Shown here piece after piece: positions 26,401 through 33,649 of a stretch of DNA of 64,000 nt (its first letter is position 1; every line of letters begins with the position of its first letter). The notes beneath the pieces were generated by a model, which searched no databases, was not told the DNA's origin, and saw nothing but the letters and a program-made list of their open reading frames with translations. Both the position numbers and the translations under genes were made by a program. Origin of the DNA: Stenotrophomonas geniculata ATCC 19374 = JCM 13324 (GTDB taxonomy: Bacteria; Pseudomonadota; Gammaproteobacteria; Xanthomonadales; Xanthomonadaceae). Where the stretch lies: positions 1 through 64,000 of the forward strand of contig NZ_LLXT01000097.1 of assembly GCF_001431625.1 (NCBI RefSeq). Reading direction: 5' to 3'.

Positions 26401-26610
26401 GGCCTCTTCAAGCGGCGTGGCGACGGTCTCGGCAATGACCTTGGGGTTGGCGCCCGGATACACCGTACGCACGACCACCGACGGCGGCACCACTTCCGGG
26501 TACTCGCTGATCGGCAGGATCGGAATCGTGATCAGGCCTGCGACGAAGATCACGATCGACAGCACCGCCGCGAAGATCGGCCTGTCGATGAAGAAACGGG
26601 AAAAGTCCAT
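23440..26610 (-). CDS. smeW: RND inner-membrane drug/proton antiporter
   Basis: 1056 residues, full length for the HAE1 family. Twelve transmembrane helices are expected, with two large periplasmic loops. The proton relay is intact: GIVVDDAIVVVENVER (two Asp) in TM4 and GLACKNAILIVEFA (Lys) in TM10. N-terminus FFIDRPIFAAV and GVEGMMYLKS are standard for the family. It pumps drugs from membrane and periplasm through SmeX, driven by protons. Ribosome site AGGAA precedes ATG 26610. The next upstream gene is the adaptor smeV. Confidence 0.95.
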   Translation of the reverse strand: MDFSRFFIDRPIFAAVLSIVIFVAGLITIPILPISEYPEVVPPSVVVRTVYPGANPKVIAETVATPLEEAINGVEGMMYLKSVAGSDGVLQMTVTFRPGTDPDAAAVKVQNRVAQAQARLPEDVRRQGVTTQKQSPTFLMVVHLTSPQGKYDTLYLRNYARLHVKDALARIPGVGDAQIFGGGDYAMRAWLDPDKVASRGLTASDVVRAMREQNVQVSAGQLGAEPLPDSKFLTLINAQGRLKTEKEFGDIVLKSGTDGEIVRLSDVARLELGAGDYTLRSQLDGKNAVGIGIFQSPGANALEIRDQVISTMDEMQKTMPADVKYEAVYDTTIFVRDSIKAVVSTLLEAIALVVLVVILFLQTWRASIIPLIAVPVSVVGTFAALYLLGFSINTLSLFGLVLAIGIVVDDAIVVVENVERNIEEGLSPTAAAHQAMREVSGPIVAIALVLCAVFVPMAFLSGVTGQFYKQFAVTIAISTVISAINSLTLSPALAARLLKAHGAPKDGPSRLIDRLFGWVFRPFNRFFKSSSEKYERGVARILGRRGAVFVVYAILLVGTGVIFKLVPPGFIPTQDKLYLIAGVKLPEGSSIARTDEMLRKVAKIAQETDGVAHTISFPGLNALQFTNTPNTGVAFIPLKPFAERHGRTAAQINAEINQKIAGLQEGFAFAMMPPPILGLGNGNGYQMFIEDRGNLGYGALQNAVQAMQGTVAQTPGMAFPISSYQANVPQLDAEVDRVKAKAQGVQLTELFDTLQTYLGSAYVNDFNQFGRTWQVIAQADGPYRETVEDIGKLRTRNDRGEMVPIGSMVTIKQTFGPDPVLRFNGYPAADLAGEADPRLLSSAEAMNKLTEIAGKVLPVGMTTEWTDLSYQQATQGKAAFIVFPVAIMLAFLVLAALYESWSLPLAVILIVPMTLLSALFGVWLTGGDNNVFVQVGLVVLMGLACKNAILIVEFARELEMGGKGIVEAALEACRLRLRPIVMTSIAFIAGTVPLVLSHGAGAEVRSVTGITVFAGMLGVTLFGLFLTPVFYVALRKFVTRNGGGQLVQHGEPTIHH

Positions 26611-26737
26611 GGAGGAATTCCTGGGAAAGGCCGACGGCGGGCAACAGCCACCCTGCCCCTCGTCGATATGACGAAGGCACGGAAGGCTGCCGCTGGCGCC
26701 GGCAGCTAAGCGGGGACGCGGATCAGGAGCGGGCGGA

Positions 26738-27970
26738 TCAGTGGTTCAGCGCAGCGGTGGCATCACGGCCCGGTGCCGGCGCAGCCTGCGGCTGCATCGC
26801 CACGGCCTTGGCCTGCACCGGCATGCCCGGCATGAAGACCTTCTGCACGCCGTCGATGATCACCTTGTCGCCGGCGGCCAGGCCGTGCTCGACAATGCGC
26901 AGGCCATCGGCGGTGCGGCCGAGCTGGATGTCACGGCGCTGGGCCTTGCCATCCTTGTCGACCACGTAGACGTACTTGCGGTCCTGGTCGGTCAGCACGG
27001 CCTTGTCGTCGATCAGCAGGGCCTGGAACTGGCCGCTGCCGAGCAGCTGCACGCGGGCGAACAGGCCCGGCGTGAACTGGCGGTCGGCGTTGTCCAGCAG
27101 CGCACGGACGCGGATGGTGCCGGTGCTGCGCGCCACCTGGTTGTCGAGGAAATCGACCTTGCCCGAGTGCGGATAGCCCTCTTCCCCGGACAGGCCGACC
27201 TTCACCGGCAGCTCGCTGTCCCGCTCGCTCGGGCGCTCGCCCTTGCGCGCCATCTGGGCGTAGCGCAGGAAAGTGCTCTCGTCGGCATCGAAATAGACGA
27301 ACACCGTGTCCAGCGAGACCAGCGTGGTCAGCACGCTGGCGCTGTCGCCGGCGGTAACCAGATTGCCAGCGGTGACCATCGCGCGGCCGGCACGGCCGTC
27401 GATCGGTGCGCGCACCTTGGTGAACTCCAGGTTTAGCCGGGCCGCGTCCAGCGCTGCCTGCGCGGCCTGCACCGCAGCACCGGACTGGTCGGCCGCCGCA
27501 CGACGCTGTTCGGCGGTCTCGGTGGAGATCGCCTGCTGCTCGGACAGGCGCTTGGCACGCTCGGACTCGCTGCGGGCCAGCGTAGCCTGGGTGCGGGCAC
27601 GGGCCAGTTCTGCGGCAGCGCGATCGTACTCGGCCTGGTAGCTGCGCGCGTCGATGGTGAAGAGCACTTCGCCCTTCTTCACTTCTTGGCCTTCGACGTA
27701 GTTGACCTTGTCGATGTAGCCGGACACGCGCGGACGCAGTTCAACGCTCTGTACCGCTTCGACGCGGCCGCTGAATTCGTCCCACTGGCTGACCTGCTTG
27801 ACCAGCACCGGCGCTGCGCTGACCTGCGGCGGAGGCGGTGCACCGGCTTCTTCGGCATGGCCGCCGCTGCAGGCCGCCAGCACGGCCGCGGCGAGGATCG
27901 ACACGCCGACCATCGCGATGCGATGGCCGAAACGATGTGGGGTGGTATTGGGGGAAGTCATGGCATGCAT
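26738..27970 (-). CDS. smeV: Periplasmic adaptor (membrane fusion) protein
   Basis: 410 residues. Lipoprotein leader (LAAC, Cys about 34), then the adaptor pattern: EFSGRVEAVQSVELRPRVSGYIDKVNYVEGQEVKKGEVLF (first lipoyl half and beta barrel), a long Ala/Arg-rich helical hairpin (residues 115-175) and FTKVRAPIDGRAGRAMVTAGNLV closing the barrel. It links SmeW to SmeX. Two starts nine bases apart (27970 and 27961) cannot be separated by ribosome sites. Second pump-operon gene after smeU1. Confidence 0.94.
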   Translation of the reverse strand: MHAMTSPNTTPHRFGHRIAMVGVSILAAAVLAACSGGHAEEAGAPPPPQVSAAPVLVKQVSQWDEFSGRVEAVQSVELRPRVSGYIDKVNYVEGQEVKKGEVLFTIDARSYQAEYDRAAAELARARTQATLARSESERAKRLSEQQAISTETAEQRRAAADQSGAAVQAAQAALDAARLNLEFTKVRAPIDGRAGRAMVTAGNLVTAGDSASVLTTLVSLDTVFVYFDADESTFLRYAQMARKGERPSERDSELPVKVGLSGEEGYPHSGKVDFLDNQVARSTGTIRVRALLDNADRQFTPGLFARVQLLGSGQFQALLIDDKAVLTDQDRKYVYVVDKDGKAQRRDIQLGRTADGLRIVEHGLAAGDKVIIDGVQKVFMPGMPVQAKAVAMQPQAAPAPGRDATAALNH

Positions 27971-28052
27971 CCGTACGGAGGGGTGGTACAGCTAGATGAG
28001 AACGTGTTGCAAAAATCGGCGCCGCATACTGCGACCTCAACCATGGTCGAGG

Positions 28053-28823
28053 TCAAGCGACGCCTGCGGTATCGCGCCACAAAGGGGGAACTTCCAAGTG
28101 CAGCAGGCCGCGCGGCAGTTCGGCATCGCTGCTGTCACAGCGGACGATGGCGCGGTTGTCGCGGCAACCATCCAGCAGCGAGACCACGCGACGGCCGACC
28201 AGCAGCGAGCTGGGCCACTCGATGCAGGCATTGGCCGCGTTGGCCGGGGTACAGACGGGGCTGCAGACTTCCAGCATCTGCGCGCGCACGCCCAGCGCCT
28301 GCGCTTCCTGGTGCACCACCTGCGCGTACATGCGCAGCGCGGCGGTGGTAATCGAGGTCTCGCCGTAGCCCGCCCACGGCTTGGCGTTGGCCGGGCTGCC
28401 GATCATCACGTAGCGTCGTGCGTGCACGTTGTCCTGCAGCAGCGGCAGCAGGTGACGCACCGCGTGCACGTGCGGCATCAGGTCGGCCTGCATCGCGCCC
28501 AGCAGTTCATCGCCGTTGCGGTCGGTCACCCGGCCGCGACGGTAAGGACCACCCATTGCGGCGATCACGGCGGCCAGCGGACGCGGGCGATGCGCGATGC
28601 GTTCGGCCAGTGCGCGCGCCGAGCCGTCATCGCTGAGCGAACCCAGCAGCGTCTCCAGGCCCGGCTCGTCGGCGAACTGCTCATGCAGCGCCGCCAGCCG
28701 GCCCGGATCGCGACCGACCACCAGCACCGGGCTGCCGGCTTCCAGCAATGCGCCAACCACGCCCTGGCCGACGGCACCGGTGCCGCCGAGGACCAGGACT
28801 TCGGGCGTCAGCATCCCATTCAC
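28053..28823 (-). CDS. smeU1: SDR-type oxidoreductase, first named gene of the smeVWX operon
   Basis: 256 residues starting at GTG 28823 (an ATG three codons later is possible). The Rossmann motif is VLVLGGTGAVGQGVVGALLEAG; the SDR catalytic region is less typical than in SmeU2 (VMIGSPANAK, YGETSITTAALRMYAQ). The known operon begins with smeU1 in this position, which fixes the name by context. Its GTG overlaps the stop of a 75-residue ORF (GTGA), implying coupling to it. Confidence 0.88.
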   Translation of the reverse strand: MNGMLTPEVLVLGGTGAVGQGVVGALLEAGSPVLVVGRDPGRLAALHEQFADEPGLETLLGSLSDDGSARALAERIAHRPRPLAAVIAAMGGPYRRGRVTDRNGDELLGAMQADLMPHVHAVRHLLPLLQDNVHARRYVMIGSPANAKPWAGYGETSITTAALRMYAQVVHQEAQALGVRAQMLEVCSPVCTPANAANACIEWPSSLLVGRRVVSLLDGCRDNRAIVRCDSSDAELPRGLLHLEVPPLWRDTAGVA

Positions 28824-29047
28824 GGGACATTTCCTCCCAAATCCGGGATAGTCCCGATTCGACGCAGCCGGTCGCCCTTGTGCGGGACCAGGCGGATGGC
28901 ACCGCCACGCTGCTGACGCATGGGCGCGGTAAACTCACGAAAGTCCTTGTGTACCAAGGAACTCGGGCGGACTTCAACGGTCATTGCCAGGTCCAGGCTG
29001 CTCTGGCCGGCGTTCCGGAGACGGGCAAGAATGTTGCGCAGGCTCAT
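28820..29047 (-). CDS. Small ORF coupled to smeU1
   Basis: 75 residues from ATG 29047 with GGAG 10 bases upstream. It is basic, has no signal peptide or membrane helix, and begins MSLRNILARLRNAGQSSLDLA. Its TGA overlaps the GTG of smeU1. It lies on the promoter side of the operon and opposite smeRv, so it would be the first translated frame of the efflux message. No family recognised, and I do not know of it in descriptions of the five-gene operon. It may be a real small protein or a leader ORF controlling smeU1 translation. Confidence 0.5.
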   Translation of the reverse strand: MSLRNILARLRNAGQSSLDLAMTVEVRPSSLVHKDFREFTAPMRQQRGGAIRLVPHKGDRLRRIGTIPDLGGNVP

Positions 29048-29101
29048 GGCGGACGGGCTCCAATTAACGAATGGCGCCACGATAGACCTCAAACCTTTAC
29101 T

Positions 29102-29130
29102 TGATTAGTCCTGATTAAGGGGAATAATCA
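29102..29130. promoter_or_regulatory. Candidate SmeRv operator
   Basis: TGATTA-AGGGGAA-TAATCA (29112-29130) is a perfect dyad with a LysR-type T-N11-A core, and another TGATTA copy starts at 29102. It lies between the divergent smeU1 leader ORF and smeRv. LysR regulators usually bind such sites to control themselves and the divergent operon. Confidence 0.6.
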
Positions 29131-29194
29131 TCCCGCTCCCGGTCCAATCGTTCTGTCACGATTGTCCCATCCCCGACGTCCAGGATCCCAGACC

Positions 29195-30226
29195 ATGTCC
29201 CACGATCTCAACGAGACGCTGATCTTCGTCAAAGTGGTCGAGCAAGGCAGTTTCATTGCCGCTGCCAAATCGCTCGGCCTGCCCAAGACCACGGTCAGCC
29301 GCAAGGTGCAGGAACTGGAGACGCGCCTGGGTGCGCGCCTGCTGCACCGGACCACGCGCCGCCTCGGCCTGACCGAAGCCGGTTCGATCTATCACGAACA
29401 TTGCCAACGCATCGCACGCGAGCTTGAAGAAGCCGAGAGCGCAGTGAGCCAGTTGCAGTCCGGGCCGCGTGGCTGGCTGCGCTTCACTGTGCCTTACTCG
29501 ATCGGCATCACCTGGATTGCGCCGCTGCTGGGCCAGTTCCATGCCCAGTATCCAGAGATCCGCCTGGACATGCATATGGGCAACGAGAAGCTGGACCTGA
29601 TTGCCGGCGAAGCCGATCTGGCGCTGCGCGTGGGTGCCTTGCCCGATTCCAATCTGGTCGCGCGCAAGCTCGGCAGCCTGCGCACGCAGGTGTTCGCCAG
29701 CCCAGCCTACATCGAACGTTATGGCGAGCCGCTGCATCCGGAAGAATTGCAGTTCCATCGCATCCTGGCGATGCGCAAGCCGTACCACACCGGCAACTCG
29801 CCGCGCTTCACTTGGCAGCTGGGCGAGAACGGCGGCGAGCTGCGCGACTTCCCTGTTACCCCGCTGATGACCGCAAACGACATGTCTGCGCTCAATGGTG
29901 CGCTGGTGTGCGGCGAAGGCCTGCTGCTGACCGGCGACGTGATGGCCAAGCCGTTCGTTGAATCGGGCATGGTGCGCCGCGTGCTGGCCGGCTGGACCGG
30001 CCCGGAAGTGGACTTCAACGCCGTGTTCGCCGGTGGCCGCCTGGTCTCGCCGAAGGTGCGTGCGTTCGTCGACTTCCTGGTCGAGAAGCTCAACTTCGAC
30101 GCCAACTACATGCTGGCGCAATGCCCGGGCGCGAAGCTGGCACAGCAGCAGAAAGAAAAGGAAGACGCTGCGCTGGAAAGCAGCGGCAAGCGGATCCTGG
30201 AGAAGGTGGCCGCCTCGGCGGCATGA
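29195..30226 (+). CDS. smeRv: LysR-family regulator of smeU1VWU2X
   Basis: 343 residues from ATG 29195. N-terminal winged HTH: FVKVVEQGSFIAAAKSLGLPKTTVSRKVQELETRLGARLL. Then a periplasmic-binding-protein-like effector domain (PYSIGITWIAPLLGQFHAQYP, GEADLALRVG). The C-terminal tail after residue 300 is long, charged and Lys/Glu/Gln-rich. It is divergent from the efflux operon, the position of SmeRv, which in S. maltophilia represses the pump and when mutated raises drug resistance. Nothing in this copy looks truncated. Confidence 0.92.
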   Translation: MSHDLNETLIFVKVVEQGSFIAAAKSLGLPKTTVSRKVQELETRLGARLLHRTTRRLGLTEAGSIYHEHCQRIARELEEAESAVSQLQSGPRGWLRFTVPYSIGITWIAPLLGQFHAQYPEIRLDMHMGNEKLDLIAGEADLALRVGALPDSNLVARKLGSLRTQVFASPAYIERYGEPLHPEELQFHRILAMRKPYHTGNSPRFTWQLGENGGELRDFPVTPLMTANDMSALNGALVCGEGLLLTGDVMAKPFVESGMVRRVLAGWTGPEVDFNAVFAGGRLVSPKVRAFVDFLVEKLNFDANYMLAQCPGAKLAQQQKEKEDAALESSGKRILEKVAASAA

Positions 30227-30232
30227 CCGAGG

Positions 30233-30664
30233 GTATCCACGCATGGCGTAGATCTACCCGAGCGCGCGATGCCGCTTTCTGTAGCGTCGAAGGTAGCGGC
30301 AGGAGCCGCTACCAACGTCGCTTGCGACGGCCCGACGGGTGCCGGTCAGGACGACCGGCATAGCCATGCTCGACTGCCTTTCGAACGGCGCCGACCAAAG
30401 TTGGCATCTACCAGAAGAGGTAGCCGAGCGTGGCTCGGCTCTACAGGCGCTATCGGCGTGCCGAGCAATGCTCGGCACCCACAAAAATGCCGCCTGCAAG
30501 GGCGGCATTTTCGTTCCGGCTGCGCCGGGCTTCCGGTAGATGCCGACCTTGGTCGGCGCCGTTCGGAGAAGCCGCGAACGGGAACGCTATCGGCGTGCCG
30601 AGCAAGCTCGGCACCTACAAAAATGCCGCCTGCAAGGGCGGCATTTCCGTTCCGGCTGCGCCGG
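30233..30664. repeat. Cluster of SMAG (GTAG) palindromic repeats with duplicated terminators
   Basis: At least six GTAG-type palindromes fill the gap between smeRv and the OmpA gene, for example GTAGCGGC-AGGA-GCCGCTAC (30293-30312) and GTGCCGAGCAAGCTCGGCAC (30594-30613). Within it an 80-81 base unit is repeated directly (30448-30528 and 30585-30664), each copy holding one SMAG and a terminator-like AAAATGCCGCC/GGCGGCATTT hairpin. No gene is present. Confidence 0.85.
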
Positions 30665-30684
30665 AATCGCAATAACGCTACGCG

Positions 30685-31380
30685 TTATTGCTTGAGCGGA
30701 ATCACACGGATTTCGACACGGCGGTTCTTGGCGCGGCCGGCGTCGGTGCTGTTGTCGGCAATCGGGTACGACTTGCCGGCGCCCAGCGTTTCGATACGCA
30801 CGCTCTGCACGCCCTGGCCGATCAGGTACTGCGCGACCGAGTCGGCACGTTCCTTCGACAGGCGGTTGTTGACCGCGTCGCTGCCGATGCTGTCGGTGTG
30901 GCCGACCACTTCGATCATGGTCTGGTTGTAGTCACGCAGAGTGCCTGCGACGCCGTTGAGCGAACCATAGAACTGCGGCTTCAGGGTCGACTTGCCGAAA
31001 TCGAAGGTGATGCCGTCCGGCAGGTTCAGCATGATGTTGTCGCCCTGGCGCTGCACATCGATGCCGGTATTGGCGGTGCGCTCGCGCAGTGCGCGTTCCT
31101 GGCGATCCTGGTACTGGCCGACCGCGGCGCCGCTGAGCGCGCCGATACCAGCACCAATCAGGGCATGCTGGCGGCGCTCGGTGGCGCTGTCGCCGGTCAG
31201 CAGGCCGGCGGCCACGCCGATGGCGGTACCGATCAGGGCGTTGCGGCCGGTGCGGTTCTGCTGCTCGGTCGGGTTGCCGTACTGGTCACTCTGTACGTAG
31301 GAGCCGCCGGTGGCGCAGGCCGACAGGACGGCCGCACTCATCAGGGCCAATGCGACGTTGCGGGTGGTGTTGCGGATCAT
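30685..31380 (-). CDS. OmpA-family lipoprotein with glycine-zipper domain (YiaD-like)
   Basis: 231 residues from ATG 31380. Lipobox LSAC (Cys22). Residues 45-95 form a glycine-zipper membrane domain (GTAIGVAAGLLTGD, IGAGIGALSGAAVGQYQD). The C-terminal third is an OmpA peptidoglycan-binding domain (VVGHTDSIGSDAVNNRLSKERADSVAQYL, KNRRVEIRVIP). It anchors the outer membrane to peptidoglycan. Single gene; the SMAG cluster downstream provides terminator hairpins. Confidence 0.92.
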   Translation of the reverse strand: MIRNTTRNVALALMSAAVLSACATGGSYVQSDQYGNPTEQQNRTGRNALIGTAIGVAAGLLTGDSATERRQHALIGAGIGALSGAAVGQYQDRQERALRERTANTGIDVQRQGDNIMLNLPDGITFDFGKSTLKPQFYGSLNGVAGTLRDYNQTMIEVVGHTDSIGSDAVNNRLSKERADSVAQYLIGQGVQSVRIETLGAGKSYPIADNSTDAGRAKNRRVEIRVIPLKQ

Positions 31381-31519
31381 GAGGTTCTCCTTGGTTTCCG
31401 GTTGGCCGGCGGCCTGCGGGCGCAAAGAGAATAAACAGCCCGATGCGATGCCGGAATGATGATCGGGCACGCCGACAGGGCCGCGTTCAGCTAACTGACC
31501 GGATCACTCAACCCGCACT

Positions 31520-32941
31520 TTACCCCGCTCCTGACTGCCGGTAGGCAGCCAGCGCGGCATCGCGGCCAGCCGCCAGATCCACCAGCGGCGTACGCGGATA
31601 GCCCGGGGCATGCGCCGCCAGCAACTGTGGATGCTGCCACGGCGCGAAGCGCGCCTTCACCGGCAGCGCCGCCAGTTCGGGCACCCAGCGGCTGATGTAG
31701 CGGGCCTGCGGGTCGAACTTCTCGGCCTGGGTGACCGGGTTGAACACGCGGAAGTACGGTGCGGCATCGGCGCCGGTCCCGGCCACCCATTGCCAGCCCA
31801 TCGTGTTGTTGGCCAGGTCGGCATCGACCAGGGTGTCCCAGAACCAGCGCGCGCCGTGAAGCCAGTGCGCACGCAGGTGCTTGCACAGGTAGCTGGCAAC
31901 GATCATCCGCACCCGGTTGTGCATGTAGCCGGTGTGCCACAGCTCGCGCAGGCCGGCGTCGACGATCGGCACGCCGGTGTTGCCGCGCTGCCAGTCGTGC
32001 AGCTGCGCGTCACTGGGCGTTGCCCATGGGAAGCGATCGAAACGGGGGTTGAGGTTGTCGGTCGGCGTCTTCGGGAAGTGATGCAGCAGGTGGTAAGCGA
32101 AGTCACGCCAGCCCAGCTGGCGCAGGTAGCCGTCGATGTCGGCGTCGGTGCCGGCACTACGCAGCCCTTCCAGCGCATGGGCAATCCGCCAGGGGGCGAT
32201 TTCGCCGAAATGCAGGTGCGGTGACAGCCGCGAGGTACCGACACGGTCCGGCAGGTCCCGCTGCTCGCGATACCCGCGCAGGGCACCATCTTCAAAGACG
32301 GACAGTGCTTCCAGCGCACCGGCTTCACCCGGCTGCCAGTGTTCCCAGAAGCCGGTATCCCAGTCCAGCGTCGGTGCCAGCTGGAGATCATCCAGTGCGA
32401 GGCTGTCGACCGCGTGTGCCGCCAGTGCCTTCGGTGCGGCCTGCAGCGAAGGCAGGCGCCAATGACTGAGTACGTTGCGCCAGTACGGCGTAAATACCTT
32501 GTACGGCTGGCCCTGCTGGGTGGCGATGTCCCAAGGCTCGAACAACAGGCTGCCATTGCAGCTGTGCGTGTCGATGCCCTGCTCGCGCAGCATGCGCTTG
32601 ATGGTGGCGTCGCGTGGCTGGGTGGCCGGTTCGTATTTGCGGTTCCAGTAGACCGCCCCGGCGCCGGTCTGCTCGATCAGCAACTGCAGGGCCGGCAGGC
32701 TGTCACCACTGTGCAGCACCAGCGAGGAACCCCGCGTGCGCAGGTCCGCATCCAGCGCGGCCAGTGAACGGTGGCGCCACGCATCGGAGGCGGCACCCGG
32801 CGCCCACCCGCCTTCTTCGTGCGGCGCATGGATGTAGACCGGCACCACGTCGTGACCGGCATCCAGCGCGGCCTGCAGGGCCGGATTGTCCTGCAGCCGC
32901 AGATCACGGCGGAACCATACCAACGCTACCGACACAGGCAC
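31520..32941 (-). CDS. phrB: Deoxyribodipyrimidine photolyase
   Basis: 473 residues from GTG 32941 (PVSVALVWFRRDLRLQDNPAL), the usual N-terminus; an upstream in-frame extension has no support. Uses blue light to split pyrimidine dimers in DNA. An N-terminal antenna Rossmann domain is followed by the helical FAD domain with its signature NTGVPIVDAGLRELWHTGYMHNRVRM and NNTMGWQWVAGTGADAAPYF. Class I CPD photolyase by length and motifs. Stands alone. Cryptochrome is less likely given WQWVAGTG. Confidence 0.92.
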   Translation of the reverse strand: MPVSVALVWFRRDLRLQDNPALQAALDAGHDVVPVYIHAPHEEGGWAPGAASDAWRHRSLAALDADLRTRGSSLVLHSGDSLPALQLLIEQTGAGAVYWNRKYEPATQPRDATIKRMLREQGIDTHSCNGSLLFEPWDIATQQGQPYKVFTPYWRNVLSHWRLPSLQAAPKALAAHAVDSLALDDLQLAPTLDWDTGFWEHWQPGEAGALEALSVFEDGALRGYREQRDLPDRVGTSRLSPHLHFGEIAPWRIAHALEGLRSAGTDADIDGYLRQLGWRDFAYHLLHHFPKTPTDNLNPRFDRFPWATPSDAQLHDWQRGNTGVPIVDAGLRELWHTGYMHNRVRMIVASYLCKHLRAHWLHGARWFWDTLVDADLANNTMGWQWVAGTGADAAPYFRVFNPVTQAEKFDPQARYISRWVPELAALPVKARFAPWQHPQLLAAHAPGYPRTPLVDLAAGRDAALAAYRQSGAG

Positions 32942-33024
32942 TGCCTTCGTTGTGGAAGGCGCACATGATAGCCAGCGGTGGTGAAGGAGATGCGCGCGCC
33001 CGGCCATCCATGCATGGCGTGGGT

Positions 33025-33639
33025 CTACTGCTTGAATCGCTCCATCGCTTCACTGATCAGCCCGCGCGCCTCGGCGGCGTTGCCCCAACCGTTGAGCTGC
33101 ACCGGGTTGCGCCCGGCCGGCAGCTCCTTGTAGACCCGGAAGAAGGCCTCGATGCGCTGCCGTTCGGTCTCCGGCAGATCGGCCAGATCGCGGATGTTGG
33201 CGTAGCTCGGATCAACCTTGTCGGTGGGCACCCCGATGATCTTCTCGTCGTGCTCGCCGCCGTCGATCATCTTCAGGTAGCCGATCGGCCGGAAGCGCAC
33301 GATCACGCCCGGATGCAGCGGTTCGCGGGTCAGCACCAGTGCATCCAGCGGATCGTTGTCACCGGCCAGGGTGCGCGGCATCGAACCGTAGTTGGCCGGA
33401 TAGGCGACCGGCATCGACTGGAAGCGGTCCACATGGACCAGGCCATCGTCCTTGATCTCGTACTTGGTGAAGCTGCCGGCCGGAATCTCCACCGCCAGAT
33501 TCACCTCCTGCGGGGCCTGCTTCGGCTGCGCCACCAGGAACGGATGCAGCACGGTATCGGCGGCGGTCACTGCACTGGCCAGCAACAGCAGGGCGGCGCC
33601 GATGGCAGCGAGCGGAAGGATGCGACGGGGCGTGGTCAT
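33025..33639 (-). CDS. Exported family I inorganic pyrophosphatase
   Basis: 204 residues from ATG 33639. Splits pyrophosphate into two phosphates. The active-site signature DNDPLDALVL is intact, with YPANYGSMP before it and a Lys pair in NLAVEIPAGSFTKYEI. Unlike the cytosolic enzyme it has an N-terminal leader (hydrophobic LAAIGAALLLLASAVTA), so it should be periplasmic. It starts 10 bases after the phosphatase gene, last of a four-gene set for phosphate release. Housekeeping ppa is normally leaderless, so this is a second, specialised copy. Confidence 0.88.
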   Translation of the reverse strand: MTTPRRILPLAAIGAALLLLASAVTAADTVLHPFLVAQPKQAPQEVNLAVEIPAGSFTKYEIKDDGLVHVDRFQSMPVAYPANYGSMPRTLAGDNDPLDALVLTREPLHPGVIVRFRPIGYLKMIDGGEHDEKIIGVPTDKVDPSYANIRDLADLPETERQRIEAFFRVYKELPAGRNPVQLNGWGNAAEARGLISEAMERFKQ

Positions 33640-33649
33640 CGGTGCGTCC

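Noticed and set aside
30233-30664. CRISPR-like array
   Set aside because: The repeats are palindromic SMAG units of varied sequence and spacing, with no cas genes.
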